Positions 34,237 to 47,047 are shown, counted from the stretch's first letter. The stretch is 64,000 bases of DNA from Selaginella moellendorffii (GCF_000143415.4 NW_003314284.1:1506086-1570085); one strand, 5' to 3'. The notes: generated by a model not told the origin, from the letters alone. Translations and numbers: made by a program.

Positions 34237-35610
34237 TTAGAACGCCACCACGTCCGTCCTGTCCAGCTCCGCCAGGCACGGGTCCTCCGCCCACCACCGC
34301 CGGAGCAGCTTGAGCAGCTCCACGGCCTTCCTCTTTGCCCGATCCGTGCAGTCGCTCTGGATGAGCAGCAGTAGCTGCGTGAGCACCCCGGCCTCGGCCG
34401 CCGCCAGCTGTACCTCCTCGCTCCCGCTGCATACCGCCAGTAGCGTCCCGGCGGCGCACTCGGCCGCCTGGAACGAGCTCCGGCACTGGATGGCCGCCAC
34501 CAGCGCCGGCACCGCCAGCGCGTGCTGCGCCACCACCTCCCGCCCCGCCCGCGTCCGGCACAGCAGCTCCAGCGCACCCAAGGTCCGGTCCGCGTCGCCG
34601 TGCTGTGCCGCCGGGAGGTGCTCCACCAGCGCCGCCGCGGCGCCGGCGGATACCGCCCGCTCGCTGTTGGATGCCGCGCTGCACAGGCACAGCGAGAAGA
34701 GCGCCTTGACGCCCGACTTGGGCGCGCGCGGCGACACAGCCGAGTGGTCGCCCCGGAGGAGATCCACGAGGCCCTCGAGCAGGCCGGGGATCTGGCCCAT
34801 GGCCAGCTTCGCCGCCTCGGGCGCGTCCGACGCGATCTTCTCCACCAGTACCGCCGCGTTGATGCGCGCGTCCATGCTCCGCCCGCGTCGCACGATCCGC
34901 GACACGGCGCCAAGCCGCCGCCGGCACTGCGCGATGGATCGCCGCTCGCTGTCCTTGAGCGGGAGGAGCACCAGCACCGCCAGCGACGACTCCTCCACGT
35001 CCAGGGAATCGCCAAGATGTTGGTCGTGATCTAGCGGCGCGCAGCACGACAAGGAATCGGGATCGAAGGAGCACGAGCACGACGAGGAGAGATTGTCGTC
35101 GTCGTCGTCGTCGCTGGAGGAAGAAGGGATCCTAAACATGGCACGGATAAGAGCCGAAACCGCATTGGCCTCCACCATCAGACCTCGGTTCTTATCGTTC
35201 TCCTTGGCCAGCGCGCGGAGGCTGCGCAGTGCCGGCAGTAAGAGCTGCAGCGCGGTACCGCCAGCGGTACCGCGCGTCACGTCCCGGACGAGCGCCGCGA
35301 CGCGCTGGGGGTCCGCGGGCTGCTTGGGCGTGGGGATGCGCTCGATGCCGCGCGAGCGATTGGCGACGCACCACTCCTGGATGAGGCGGCGCAGCGTGTG
35401 GTTTGGGATGAGCGTGAGATCGGTGAGGCGCTGCATCGTGGCCGGGCACGTCGCGTTGCCGTCGCTCACCCATTTCTCGATGCTGGAGCGGTCATACGTC
35501 TGGCCCGTGGCCACCGTCACCGGGTCGCGCATCAGCTCCAGCGATATCGGGCACCGGAAGTAGTGGGGCACTTGCAGATTTTGGACCTGCATCTTCTTGA
35601 GCCCCGGCAT
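34237..35610 (-). CDS. U-box E3 ubiquitin ligase with ARM-like repeats (PUB type)
   Basis: Intronless gene of 457 residues. The U-box lies near residues 10-85: PHYFRCPISLELMRDPVTVA, GQTYDRSSIEKW, CPATMQ and LIPNHTLRRLIQEWC. It recruits ubiquitin-loaded E2. The rest is Leu/Ala-rich helical repeats like ARM repeats (ALFSLCLCSAASNSERAVSA; ALELLCRTRAGREVVAQHA) that bind targets. The layout matches the PUB22-25 group, which act as stress and immunity regulators in other plants; that role is not shown here. An acidic run (DDDDDD) and Ser/Cys-rich segment come from trinucleotide repeats near 35090-35115. I start at 35610 (MPGLKKMQVQ) because the upstream M at 35745 only adds a low-complexity Arg/Glu stretch. 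Confidence 0.92.
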   Translation of the reverse strand: MPGLKKMQVQNLQVPHYFRCPISLELMRDPVTVATGQTYDRSSIEKWVSDGNATCPATMQRLTDLTLIPNHTLRRLIQEWCVANRSRGIERIPTPKQPADPQRVAALVRDVTRGTAGGTALQLLLPALRSLRALAKENDKNRGLMVEANAVSALIRAMFRIPSSSSDDDDDDNLSSSCSCSFDPDSLSCCAPLDHDQHLGDSLDVEESSLAVLVLLPLKDSERRSIAQCRRRLGAVSRIVRRGRSMDARINAAVLVEKIASDAPEAAKLAMGQIPGLLEGLVDLLRGDHSAVSPRAPKSGVKALFSLCLCSAASNSERAVSAGAAAALVEHLPAAQHGDADRTLGALELLCRTRAGREVVAQHALAVPALVAAIQCRSSFQAAECAAGTLLAVCSGSEEVQLAAAEAGVLTQLLLLIQSDCTDRAKRKAVELLKLLRRWWAEDPCLAELDRTDVVAF

Positions 35611-35745
35611 CTTGCTCGCCAGCTTGATCGCTCGCTGGATCGATCTATCTCTCTCTCTCAATCTCTCTCGCTCGATTCCCTCCCCTCTCCCTCTCAATTC
35701 GACGCGATCAATCACAAGAGGCTCGTCTTTCTCCTGGCTGATCAA

Positions 35746-38700
35746 TCACGCCCAAGAAGAGCCCATCTTGCTCGCGACAATCGATCGATCCCCGATCTCG
35801 ATTGATCAATCAGACCCAGAAGCCAAGATCCCCTACACTCTTGCCTTCCCCGCCCCAGCCCCGCCAAGAACCCTAAAATCGCCATCTCCAGAGCTTCATC
35901 GCGGCCGGCATTCTTCTCCTTCCTCCTTCCTTCTCTGCTTTAAACCCTTGCTAATTTCTTTTATCGTTTTTCTTCTTCTTCTCGATACACACATGGCCCT
36001 GTTTGTTATAAGTAGCCCTAGCTGCCCGGGAGCGCTGCCCGGCCTGCCCGCGCGGGTCCCCATTGGTCTCGCCGCTGCCACCGACCGACCGTGATGTTTT
36101 CCTCACTTTGACGGGAAACTTACACTACTTTTTTAACACGGGTGTACCACCTTTTTTACCTTTGCCCTAGACGTGTTGGTTTGACCTTGACTGACGGCTC
36201 CGTCACCGTCAGTCAAGAGGGCCGCCGTCCCGTTGGCCTTTATTTAATCTAATCGCTGTCTTTTAATTGGTTTTGCGCACTCAATGTAACTGAGCGGCTG
36301 TCCTTACAATTAGTGTGTTGTAATCTCTCCAATTAATGTGGAGGGCATGCGGGTGGTAAGAGATTTGCGATTTTTTTATTTTTACTTTGCTTGTCGAATT
36401 TTACGGGTGGTGGTAAGGTGACCAAACACCAAACAACCAGCCAGAGATGGTGTGGTGTGCGTTCAAAGCTTTGGTCTTCTGGAATCAAGCGCTTGTTTTG
36501 TTTGTGCAGGGAGATTTTTGTTTTTGCTTTTTTCTTCCAGACGAGAGTTCGTGGCGGTGGTCGCTGTCCAATGCGTGCATGTCGGATGTTACGTAGAAAT
36601 GGATTGAGTTTGGTGGCTAAAGGCGCAAAAGAAAAAGGAAAAAACGCAGAAAAAAAAAAAAGAAAAAAAAGCGAGAACAGGACACAAGTCTAAGTCTTGA
36701 TGAGATCTCTCTTCTCTTTCTCGAAGAGGCCCGAAGTTTTCTCGCACAGCCAACCAATCCCAAACCTTTGATCTTGCGAGAAGTGCTCTCTTATTCTTTT
36801 TAACCCCTCTTTTGTGCAGTGTTTCGAAGTCAAAAGACCAGATGCCCCTATCAAATCTTTTCATCACAATCGATCGTCCCCTCCTTGGGGGGAGAAGAAA
36901 TTTTTGATACATTTCGGTCTTCCACGGCAACGACCACGGGGAAAAAAAGATCAAAATTTAAACACCAACGTACAATTCTTGGGGCCCAATTTCATCCATT
37001 CATGGTGGCCAAATCTCGTCACGAGCCACGGTCAAAGCTTATTTTGTCAAGGATAATGCGTGTTTGCTCTTTTGCGTGCTGTCGCCATTGCTACATTACA
37101 TTACAGGCTCTATAGCGACGAGAAAGAGAGGGTGAAAGAGTTTGTAACGTTTTTGCCCCCGATTCAATCGCCCATCATCGACACAATCTAGCAATCCAAG
37201 GAAAACGTTACAAGCACGAGCTAGACAAATGCCGATTAAACAAATGCCCCCGCAATCAATCCTTGCACAAAAGTTGGCGACTAGAAAACCATTCTTTTCT
37301 CCTTGTAATGTGTTGTTTACACCCAATTCCTCGAAGAACTTTAGCCAAAGAGAGAAAAAAAAAGATACCCTCTCTGACCGACGAGGGTGAGAAGAACAAA
37401 GGTCACCTTTCTTTCTTTCTTTCACCTGAACCAGGGAATCCGCTCGCGGCATCTCGAATCTTCCCCTCTCCAGGATTTTCAATGCGTTCCCAGATCAATG
37501 CCAAACCATGTGGGTTCGTTATTGTGGTAGCGTCAATTTTAATCCCCTGCTAGCTTGTCTCCCTTGACAAAAACACCCACTATGATTGTTACTCGCTATA
37601 AAACTCAAAACAAAGGTATCGTCTTCTAGAAAAAAAAAAACGAGCGAGAGTTTAAAAAAACAATTTTGATTCAATCGGACCTTTGTACGATGAACATAAC
37701 ATATGCGCTAGCTGGCCCTGGAATATATATACACATATATACAAGCTGGTTCATCCAGTTTAGCTAGAAGTTGCAAGAGTTATCAATGTGCCTGCAAGCA
37801 AAAACACAAAGCCAGGCAATCAAAGTAAGTGTCCCGCACTGCGCTCAGGTATTTGGCATAATAAATCCACACACATACCTGTAACTTGTTGCTTTTAGCA
37901 GCGCCAGAGTCGCAGCACACGGGAGAAAGGGACAGCGCCAGGCCAGCCCGAGTTGGTGGTCCGAGACAAGAGACCGTGGAAGGAGTCCCCGCCCGAGCAA
38001 CGCACTATAACCGGAGAGGTTTCTTTTCCCGGCGGACGACCACAGTTCGCTATATTTTACCAGCGCAAAAAGCTTTAGCCGAGAACGAGGACCAGGCGCA
38101 GACCTGCAAACAACACAGAGACGAGCATGAAAAGATGAAAAGGAGGGAAAAAAGAAAAAAAACAAAGAGCTCAACGACTACTACTACCTCACGTGTGCCA
38201 TTACTTGCTTTGCAGCTCCTTTTTCTCGTTTTTGTTTTTTGGTTGGGCTTTTTTTTTTTTTGCCTCCCTTCGCTATGCATCCTGTTCTTGTCCCTGTTGC
38301 TATTCTGGCTCTGGCATGCTGCCGCTGGCTGCTGCTGCTGCTTTCGGTTTGATGCTGATGCGGAAAGATCTACCTACACAGAGGTAATGCAATTCACCAC
38401 CTTCCTGTGCCTGCCTGTCTTGTTTGACTGGAGTTAAAAGAAGAAAAACAGATAAGTAACAAAGAGACTCAGGCATGCTTGCCTCACGCCTTCCCGGATC
38501 CGCATAAGCCTCATTACTTGCGTGACGTAATGTTGAATGGATTGGTCACAAAGATCCTCATCAGCGGAGGTACTTTCGCTCTCCAAGCATCACATCTCGA
38601 TAGCTCTTTTTTACCTGCATCGAAATAAGACTTTCAGCTTACAGGACGACAGAAAATTCCGTAAGAAAGGAGCTAACCATCCCGCCGTATCCCGGCAGTA

Positions 38701-39190
38701 TCCCACCCAAATTAATGAGTTTGTGTCTTCCTGCCTCGCTTTCAGTCAAAGGCTGCTGAAATATCATGATCAAGGTTGATAGTCTCCATATGCTTGCTTG
38801 GACGGCAAGGCTTGGAAAATTGCACGGCGTGAATAGCGAAACACTGCCTTCCGTTCGGCAGTGCAAAGTCGTTCGTCATCTGCAAGTGACACGGGAAGAA
38901 AACTTAGCGAATCGAGGAGACAAAACGTCTATAGAATGTACCATGAAGAGAAAAAAAAGAAAATATCTCTGCCCATAAATCTGGTCACTGCACGATATGT
39001 TAGCTTCGTGCCGAGCAGATCTGCTCCCAGATCTTTTGTGGAGCTCGTCACCTGCAAGCATGTAACAGTTACAGTAACGAAGTACCAAAGTGAAAAGGCG
39101 TACCTACAGAAGTCTTTAAACAAGTCAAAAAATTGCGCAGCAAGATCTCGTCCCGACTCCCGAGCTACTCCGCAGAGCGCAGAATTTCAT
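35746..39190. other. Long intergenic region, no gene recognised
   Basis: About 3.4 kb between the divergently placed U-box start and the 3' end of MED14. It should contain the U-box promoter and 5' UTR, since intronless PUB genes often have long upstream regions. Many A/T homopolymers. Open frames up to about 180 codons (such as 37886-38437) are low-complexity and have no recognisable domain. No RNA gene or transposon was identified. Confidence 0.5.
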
Positions 39191-42100
39191 TCACACCGCA
39201 CGGAGCTGCTGGAGCGCAGACTGCAAAGTTAATTGCACAGATTCCGCTACTGCCCGCAATCTCCCACTTGACTCTTGACCGGCGGCAGCAGCTTCCAGCA
39301 CTTTGGTCCTCTCTTTCAGCCTCTCCCACTCGTCACCCCTGGACCAGCAAGCCCTGCCCCCATGACTGCCTTCCAAGCCCACCAGAAGCACCCGCCTTCC
39401 ACCTTTGTTGTAGTAGTATCTCATCCGCACCGATACGCACTGCGGCAGCCACCCCGCACCTCCAGCAACGTTCACGTTGACGTGAGGACCCAGGTCCAAG
39501 AAAACAGTCAGAGCGAACTCCACGATTTCTCTTTCGCGATCGTGCAGTATGCTGCTCTTCACGGACGTGCTGCTGCCAGCTTCCTCTTTCATGGTGGTGT
39601 TGATCACCAAACGATTCTCCAGGCACAGCTCAATCCTCGGCCGAGGGGTGGCCTCCACGGCCTGGTTCTTCTGGGCCTCTTTCATCCATGATATCAATCC
39701 AAGGAACTCCCGAAGGACAGCTATCGGTAGCGTCAGGATCGTCACGAACGAGGCCAAGCGGGAGGCATCATACGGTTCAGATGCGACTCGTTGAGCGAAG
39801 AACTCAGTTATTTCCAGCATTTCACCATTTGTCAGGTCCGCGTCTGCTCCTGGGGGGTCTGTTTGTAGCTCGGGAGGCGGTTGCTGAAACTTCTTCACGT
39901 TCAAACCTTGTAAATACAGCTGGTGGCGATGCATATTCACAGCAAACATGCAATTCCTGCACAGCGTGACAAGCAAGTCAGTACAGAGGTTATAAGCCAA
40001 AAGTTGACGTACCCGATATTAAATCGCAAAGCAGGTTGCTCAGGATCCAAGTGGAGAAGAGTTCCATCTCTCCCATTCATAACGGAGCCAAGTACCTCGC
40101 GAATAATATTGGGGAACTGCGCAAAGAGCCAGAGGACACCGAGATACTTAAGAGTGCTGCGCAGGACCTTTTTGAGAGCAGGAAGAGGCACCCATGCACC
40201 GCTGTAACCTCCATCGTCACTCACGCCGCAGAACGCAGAGTTTAGCTCACCCCTGTAGCTTGGATAACCGGGCCCCCCTATGACGAGGTTCCGACCAGAT
40301 GCCGCTGAGCTTGGAGTATTCCGAGTAGCACTTGCATTCGAGCGAGGATTGGCAGATGCCGGACCATTTTGCTGTACGCCGGTGACCACAGTCTCAGAAC
40401 TGTTCAAAACGTTCTCCATGACGAACGGCCGAAACTGCGGGCAAGGTAAGGAACCGCCTGCGTCGGGACCAGCACCCTGAGGCGGAGGAGCTGGCTGCAG
40501 CCACACTTGGTCACCTTCAAAGCACCTCATATCCACCGAGAATTGCTTTCTGTAGACTATCCTGATCCAATATGGCGAGCGCATGAGAACGGAAATGTCC
40601 GTTGGCAACAGGGAGCTTGGAACTATGCCTGGACCAGGCCCTCTCCCGGGGCCGGAAGTGATAGTTGGAATCTGGATCGAGAGTCCTGTAGCTCTGGACT
40701 GAGGCGTGGCGGAACTATTTGGAGGAGAAACCTGACCTGGCGGAGAAATGGCAGAAGCGACAATGCTCGAAACAGGTGCTGTCATTCGTGCTGGACGGAT
40801 TGCACCGGCAAGTGCATGTAAAGGACCAGCCGTTATCCGGATGGCATCAAGTAGAAGCTCCACGTCCCCTCCATTAATCAAGTCCTCCAGATACTGGAAA
40901 GTTTAAACCTGTTAGAAGATCAGAGAAGCTGGAACTCGGAAAAACATACCTTCGTATGGGGCCACAGTTGTTCCGGCGAGACATGAACTATGCAACCCTC
41001 TTGGTCGGATGCCCATTCTACCACAAATCGTGCAAGTATTCCTGGCATGCTTCCTGTATAGCTGAACCATAAGCTCGTAAGGCCCAAAGCCTCGACTTTG
41101 AAAGCCCTGGTAATTGCTTCCCACTTCGTATCTGTCCGCGAAGCTCCTTCGTCTCCCTCGTCCATCCTGTCCTCCAGAAGCTTCTTCATGCAGTGTGCAA
41201 ACGCTCGAGCACTTCTTAAGCGCTCTAGATCTGCTAAAAGCTTCTTGATACTGTCGTCTTCCACCGTACTGTAGCTAAGAATCAAGCCTTCTTGACTACA
41301 TTTGATGTGAGCATCAGCCTCCGACAAAGCCGCGAGCTGAACACCAGCTCCCCAATCCGCCACCTTTTGCTTCTGAAGGCTCCACAGGCTTTTATAGTGC
41401 GAATCACGGACTTTTACTTCCCATCCATCGCTGCCGTGCTGTCCCAGGCTCAAAGATATCCGCTGCCAAGCATTGCAATACTTTCCCATATCTCCTCTCA
41501 TTCGTGAAGTTGCCAGACGGAAAATGAGTCCCGCGGATGATGAAAGCCTGCCTTCTTCGACGTACGATATGCCGAGTGAATCCATCTGGTTCGTTAGACG
41601 AGCGTGCTTTATCACCAGCCAGGACCTCTTCACGACGTGCAGAAGTACGGCCATATGTGTCACCGGAGGAGCCTTCCCTTGATTTGCAGCGGCAACAACG
41701 GCAGCATAAGGCTGTCCAGAGAAAACTTCCAAGGCGTTCGATGGCGCTTCAACTTTCTGTTTCTTCCTTGCTCCAAGGCTTAGTCGCTGCAGTGACGGGA
41801 GAGACGAGAAAATGTCCGACTCTGGCTTGCGCTTCAAGGAACTCAGTTGACGTGAAGGGGCTGGAAGAAGATAAGGCGACCGATCCATATCCTTTGCCAG
41901 GGGTGATCCCAACCCATCCGGTAGGCCCTTGCGAGGTACAAGATGTAGAGACTTCAACGAATTCTTAGAGGCCGACTTCACCGTTCTCGACGACGGTGAC
42001 GAATGAACCTGTCTTAAACCTGTACTGGCCATGTTATCCGTTGCTGGTCCACCCGTTGAGATCGACTCGATCAGCTTCGAAAGATGATCGTCGTCAAGGT

Positions 42101-44541
42101 CCGGAGAGGCGGGATTATCCACAGGAAGTAGAGGGGACTTTAAGCGACCATACTCCAGCTCCGGTAACTTTGTCGATGGAGACATCCGGCTAAATGAGTT
42201 TCTGGCTGGGCTTCCCATGGCTTGAGACACCAACGCTAGCAGATTATTGCTTGATGACGATTTTCTGTTGTGGTTGCCAAAGCTGGCTCTGCTGGATGGA
42301 CTTCCCAATGAAACTGAAGGTGACGCATGATAGCGTTGCAGCTGTCCCATTGCGAAGTTCGGCTGTTGCTCCGCCTTTTCCAGTTTTACTACTTGGTTGT
42401 CCATCCTGTCAAACCCATTCCTCACTTCAGCTGTCTTGGGAACTAAGCTCCTGCCTCCACTTTTTACGTTGTCACTTAATAAACTCAAGTTTTCATCGTT
42501 GCCAGCCAAAGAAAATTTGCTGATGTCGATGCTCATGTACCTTCGTATGACCAGATGCTTTGCTGCAACAGTTGTCCGATTTGGTAGCGGCACCAACTTT
42601 TGAGCTTCCAATAGAACAAAGAGTGGCATAAATGCTGGATCGAGATGCACTGCTAGGAAGTACAAATCGCCGGTGTTGGGAAATCCCAGAACAAGTACGT
42701 CTGAGCCAAGCTTAGGTCCATCCTCCGGAAATTTCAGCGTTATGGCACCTTTTTCAAAGACCTGCAAAGCTTCTCTGAGAAAAAAAATTTTTTAAAGAAA
42801 AGTACTACCAACCTTCAGATTCATTGATCCGCCCAAGGATGCATAGTGGTGGATAATACTTTGATTGCGCAGATTGATAAAGACATCAACGACCGAGGTC
42901 CCCTGATTTATCGCCTCCTCCATCTCTTGAACTAAAGACAATGAGAGTAATGTTGAGGGAGCTCGAAGTACAAAACGTCCATTCCTATTAACATCCAGTG
43001 AATTTAGTTCTCAACAAGGCAAAGAGCAACGCACCTGATACTGATACTAAGACAGATATATAGATCCCCATAAGCGCGCACATGAAGGCTATCTTCACCG
43101 ATGTCCGAGGTATCCTGCACAGGAAAAGAAACACAAAAACCATTAGGAACGCCAAGAATGTAAGCTTTATCTCTCACTGACCTGCGCAGAAGATTTCAAG
43201 AACACATCGTCTTCCACCCTGTGAATATAAGTGTTGGCTTTTAGACTCTTCTGGACCTCGACGAGCCGGGAGTGAATGTTGCAGTTAATGACTCGGAGTA
43301 TCAACTTCTCGACGTCCAGGCGGCTCTGATCTAGTACAAACTCAGCGTCGTTGCCAGTCCCAGGATCCGTGAGCGGCGGCTGGTGCTGGCAGGAAATTCT
43401 CTGGTCACTACCCGGCTCGATCCTCAAGCTCGGTAGCAAGCTCTCACCACCCTTGGCCAAGTCGAGCCAGTAAGTTATCTTCACGCCATGAACACGCGAC
43501 TTGGACGGATCCGCCTCTGCGTCAGCGGGAGCTTGAGTCGCCGGATTCCCAGACGCGGCCGTCTCAAACGAGAGATCCAGCCGTATAGCGTCCTTCCACC
43601 TTCCGTGCCTCAGCGCACGAACTTGGCGCCAAAGCGTGTCCATCACCAGCGCGGCGCAAAACTCGTGAAGAACAGTGTAGATGATCCCAAACGGGTTTTC
43701 CAGAGCCGACATCCTCCGCTCCAGATCGTCGGAGAGCGCGAGACGTTGCATGTCCGAGAACTTTGCCGGCCTGGAGCTCTCCCCGACTAGCAGCTTCAAA
43801 TGGAGCACCCTCCACAGCGACGCATTCCCCCGGTAGCCGAGAGTGAGCTCCACCTCAAACTCTCCATCCACGCGCAGCGTGAGCCGGCCATCGCGCACCG
43901 AGACCGACGTGAACTCCTTTGGAATGGCGATGTCCAGGAGCTTGGATCGCAAAAGGGTGTCGAGCTTTTGAAGAACGTTGTCCTTCTTCCACCCCTCGAG
44001 AACCGGCTGGACGTTGAGATCCTCGATGCACTTGGGCATTCGTGGGAAGCCGCCGGTGAAGAGCACGTCCATGGCGGAGGCGACATCGTACATGGGCGCT
44101 CGCGACTGCTGCAAGCTCTCGTGGAGGTAGAACATGGAATCGGCCGCTTGGGTGAAGCTCATGTCGTGATTGGACAGCGTCCCCATGAGCTGCTGGCATC
44201 GCTCCACGAGAGGAATCTAAGAGAGCAAACGAATAAAAATCACACACATTCTCAAAAATAAATCGACATTTCTACATTCCGATCGCCCGATCGATCGATC
44301 GATCGAGATGGCAATCGAGAGAGATTTGTACCTGGCGACACCATTTGCAGATGACGAGAAGGCGGAGGAGGCGCTGGCGCGTCTTGAGGATGAATTTGAG
44401 AAGGCTGATCTTCTTCTCGGCGTCGGATTGCTCGGGCGCCGCCTCGCAGACCTCCTTGAGCCCGGTGTAGGCGGCCTCGGCCGCGCGCTTGACGAGTACC
44501 GACAAGGGCACGGTCTCCTGCCCGAGCTGCTGGAGCGCCAT
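39191..44541 (-). CDS. MED14: Mediator complex subunit 14 (STRUWWELPETER-type)
   Basis: Scaffold subunit joining the Mediator head, middle and tail, needed for RNA polymerase II transcription. The first exon starts at 44541 (MALQQLGQETVPLSVLVKRA) and contains EKKISLLKFILKTRQRLLRL. The second begins IPLVERCQQLMGTLSNHDMS, followed by the conserved ADSMFYLHESLQQSRAPMYD block. Further exons run through a long central region (about 40920-42760) including LKFPEDGPKLGSDVLVLGFP, then a Ser/Pro-rich insertion, to a C-terminal block with ALRFNIGYVNFWLITSV and a stop at 39191. Introns are short except in the front half. Overall size is in keeping with plant MED14 (well over 1,500 residues). Exact borders of the mid-gene exons were not all fixed. 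Confidence 0.92.
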
Positions 44542-44689
44542 AGCTAAAAAACCCTAGCCCAACCCATCACAAGGAGTATATTCCCCGGTAAAATATTTCT
44601 CGTTACATGGGTTTGGAAAAAGGCCTAGAATCTTTGGTGGATAAACTTTAGCTTGAATAATCTAGCTTGATCAACACTTTCGCTTCGAT

Positions 44690-45564
44690 TTACCTACCTT
44701 CGATCATCCTGAGCTTGCTGATAAATGCGAGCCCATCTTCGATCTTCCTCTTTCGTTCACCACCACCATGGCTTGCCGCCGGCGTGATCAGCTTCTCCAG
44801 CATCACTCCCAGCTGATACAAATTTGACTCGCCAGTGTACGCCCCGAGCTCGTCCTCGTCCCAGTCCCGGAACTTGAGCTTTGGCTTCTGTCCACCGCGA
44901 TGGTTTTTACCTTCGTTTTGGAGCAGCCCGAGTGCTCTGCAAATGGAGTAAGCCACGGACTTGAGCTCATGTTCATCACGAGCAGATATGCATCGACGCA
45001 ATACTTGCTCTCCTCTAGCCGCGGCCCATGAATGCTCCCGACAATACATCTTCCCCTGTTGCCAGTCTTGATTTTGGAAAAACCCTGGATCACTGGTCAA
45101 CGACGAGGCATCGACGAAGTTGAGGCTTCGGCCGTCGGTAATCTGCCGGACTGAACTCGGCCAAGGTCTTGAGCGAGTCCAGGAACTTGTGGATGGAACT
45201 CTTCTTTTCGCAGGCCAAGTCGCTATGGCTCAGGCTCGGCAATACCTCTGTTCCTCCTTGAACCACCGGTACCAACTTCTCTAGAGAACTCCAGTTTGAT
45301 AGATAGAGGTCCACGGCTTTTGGATCGGGATTCTCGCAGGTCAGTGGCCAAGATTTGACCAACTTCTTGGTTTACACAATTTCCACGAGCAAGCGAATGA
45401 AAAAACTATATAGCTTTTGCAAAGTGTGTATTTTTACCTCCTTCCACTTCCAATGCACTTTCCTCGGTGCTTGGGTCGAGACCGCTGCAGAACTTGGTGA
45501 TTAACATAATCGACACTCCATTTTGGTCATAGCCAACGTTGATCACAATCGTGTCGGGATCCAT
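44690..45564 (-). pseudogene. Unrecognised gene, possibly kinase-like, with a frameshift
   Basis: A first exon starts at 45564 (MDPDTIVINVGYDQNGVSIM) and ends near 45440 with GT. The next open stretch runs from 45362 (VKSWPLTCENPDPKAVDLYL) to SLKTLAEFS near 45145. There the frame breaks: the sequence continues in another frame as QITDGRSLNFVDASSLTSDP and on to RDWDEDELGAYTGESNLYQL, ending at 44690. The DGRSLNFVDASS stretch loosely recalls the region around a kinase DFG, but no glycine loop or HRD motif is visible, so that is weak. No usable intron explains the frame break. It lies between MED14 (divergently placed start at 44541) and a GDSL gene. Confidence 0.4.
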
Positions 45565-46042
45565 TCGGACTTTCCCACAGCAGCGATGTTAATCCTGTCA
45601 TCTACAACCACCTTGTCCCTGTTTAAAAGAGCTCCAGTTGATCTTTAACGCATTGTGAGACGTGGAGGTGACCTGGAGATGGTTCAAAACACTTTTTTGT
45701 ATTTCTTTTTCTCATATCTTGTACAAAGTAAAAAAAATTTGGTGTGCTTTGCATGCACTAACATTTGATTTGTTTAATATTTATTAATTTAATTGATCAA
45801 ATGGAAATTTGTATATAATTTATAAACAACAGCATATCAACCATTAAGATGGTAAAATAAAAAAGAATATAATAAAAAGTGTTTAGGAAAACTTATAAAT
45901 TATAAATGTAAAATTAATCTAAATGAATAACAATCATTAGATGGTAAGATATTTTAAAATATTCAAATATATTCACTACCATCTCAGTCCCTTTATAAAT
46001 TTTCTTAAGCAAACCAAAAATCAGTAAGCATCCTCAGTGAGT
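45565..46042. other. AT-rich intergenic region
   Basis: About 480 bp, strongly AT-rich (45700-46010), between the frameshifted gene and the GDSL gene 3' end. Nothing recognised. Confidence 0.5.
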
Positions 46043-47011
46043 TTACAGGATTTTTGCGATTTGTTTCGTGAATTCTCTCCTCAGTAGTGTGTACGTGTGC
46101 TCCGTTGGGTGAATTAAATCCCAGAAAACATAATCACTTGGATTCTTGCACAGCCCGCTCAAGGTATTTTTGTGTGATAGGCAATTGGGGCAACAACCCC
46201 CTCCATTCTTGAATCCAAACTTAACTGGGTTCTCCACAAAGGATTTGATCAGTGAATAGCCGTCAACAAATGTGCCTCTCATCCCTGGGAATTTTCTTGC
46301 CACCCCCAAAACAATCTCCCGAGCTTGCCCATTGAATTGCTCTACTAGATTGTTAATCTCTCTCACGCAATTTCCACCCGACGTGACAATAGGCGCACAC
46401 CCTAAAGGCCCAACGCTCGAGTAGACAATCTTCCTGAATCCATATCTATAGAGCTGCTCCAAGCCTTTCTCCAATAACACTAGCATTGCTTCCAAGTCTA
46501 TCTCAGCAGTGTTTTGAAGATTTGCCGCAATGTCGTTACCACCCGAAGATATCACAACCACAAAATCATTGAGATTCTTCTTGGAGATCTTGTTGGCTAG
46601 CTGCTCGAGTTGTTTTAGCTGCTCGTTAAACGACACAACACCCCAGTCCGAGTGAGTAGAGTCAAGTAATCCACTACCGTCCAACGCAAAGTTGATGCTC
46701 AGTGGGAGTTGGCTCCCAGCTTTCAAGCCCAAGAATGGTTTTGAAAAGGGCAAACCGATCACTTGGTTTATCAGATCTGGAATTAGAAACCCATCGCTAC
46801 ACCTTCCTGATGGCTTGTTATACCTTGTCTTCCCATATGGCACAAAATCACAACGCGAAACAGAGTTTTTCACGTACTTGTTAGTTCCAACATCAAAGAT
46901 TGAGTCTCCCATGTAGATAGTCCGAAGCTGAGGAACCGATCTCCCATACACGCACGCGCAGAGAGCCAAGATCGCAAACCCAAACACTAAAATCTTCGAC
47001 CATGTCTTCAT
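46043..47011 (-). CDS. GDSL-type esterase/lipase, secreted, intronless
   Basis: SGNH-fold esterase of 322 residues, a little shorter than most plant GDSL lipases (about 350-380). A signal peptide is clear (ILVFGFAILALCACVYG, residues ~5-21). Block I holds the nucleophile Ser in YMGDSIFDVGTN. Block III has the oxyanion Asn in SSGGNDIAAN, and SSVGPLGCAPI is the block before the insertion. Block V has Asp and His in FWDLIHPTEHTY, so the catalytic set is complete. Start is the M at 47011; the in-frame M at 47047 would bury the signal peptide. Plant genes of this class normally have four or five exons, so lack of introns is notable and could reflect retroposition or lineage-specific intron loss. 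Substrate unknown. Confidence 0.9.
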   Translation of the reverse strand: MKTWSKILVFGFAILALCACVYGRSVPQLRTIYMGDSIFDVGTNKYVKNSVSRCDFVPYGKTRYNKPSGRCSDGFLIPDLINQVIGLPFSKPFLGLKAGSQLPLSINFALDGSGLLDSTHSDWGVVSFNEQLKQLEQLANKISKKNLNDFVVVISSGGNDIAANLQNTAEIDLEAMLVLLEKGLEQLYRYGFRKIVYSSVGPLGCAPIVTSGGNCVREINNLVEQFNGQAREIVLGVARKFPGMRGTFVDGYSLIKSFVENPVKFGFKNGGGCCPNCLSHKNTLSGLCKNPSDYVFWDLIHPTEHTYTLLRREFTKQIAKIL

Positions 47012-47047
47012 CTCGCCAAAACCTTTAGTGGAGAACCTAATACGCAA

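Noticed and set aside
34310-35029. 239-codon plus-strand frame opposite the U-box gene
   Set aside because: Shadow frame in GC-rich coding sequence, Ser/Ala/Arg low complexity.
37886-38437. 183-codon plus-strand open frame
   Set aside because: Lys/Thr/Phe/Leu low complexity from homopolymers; no domain, no clear splice pattern.
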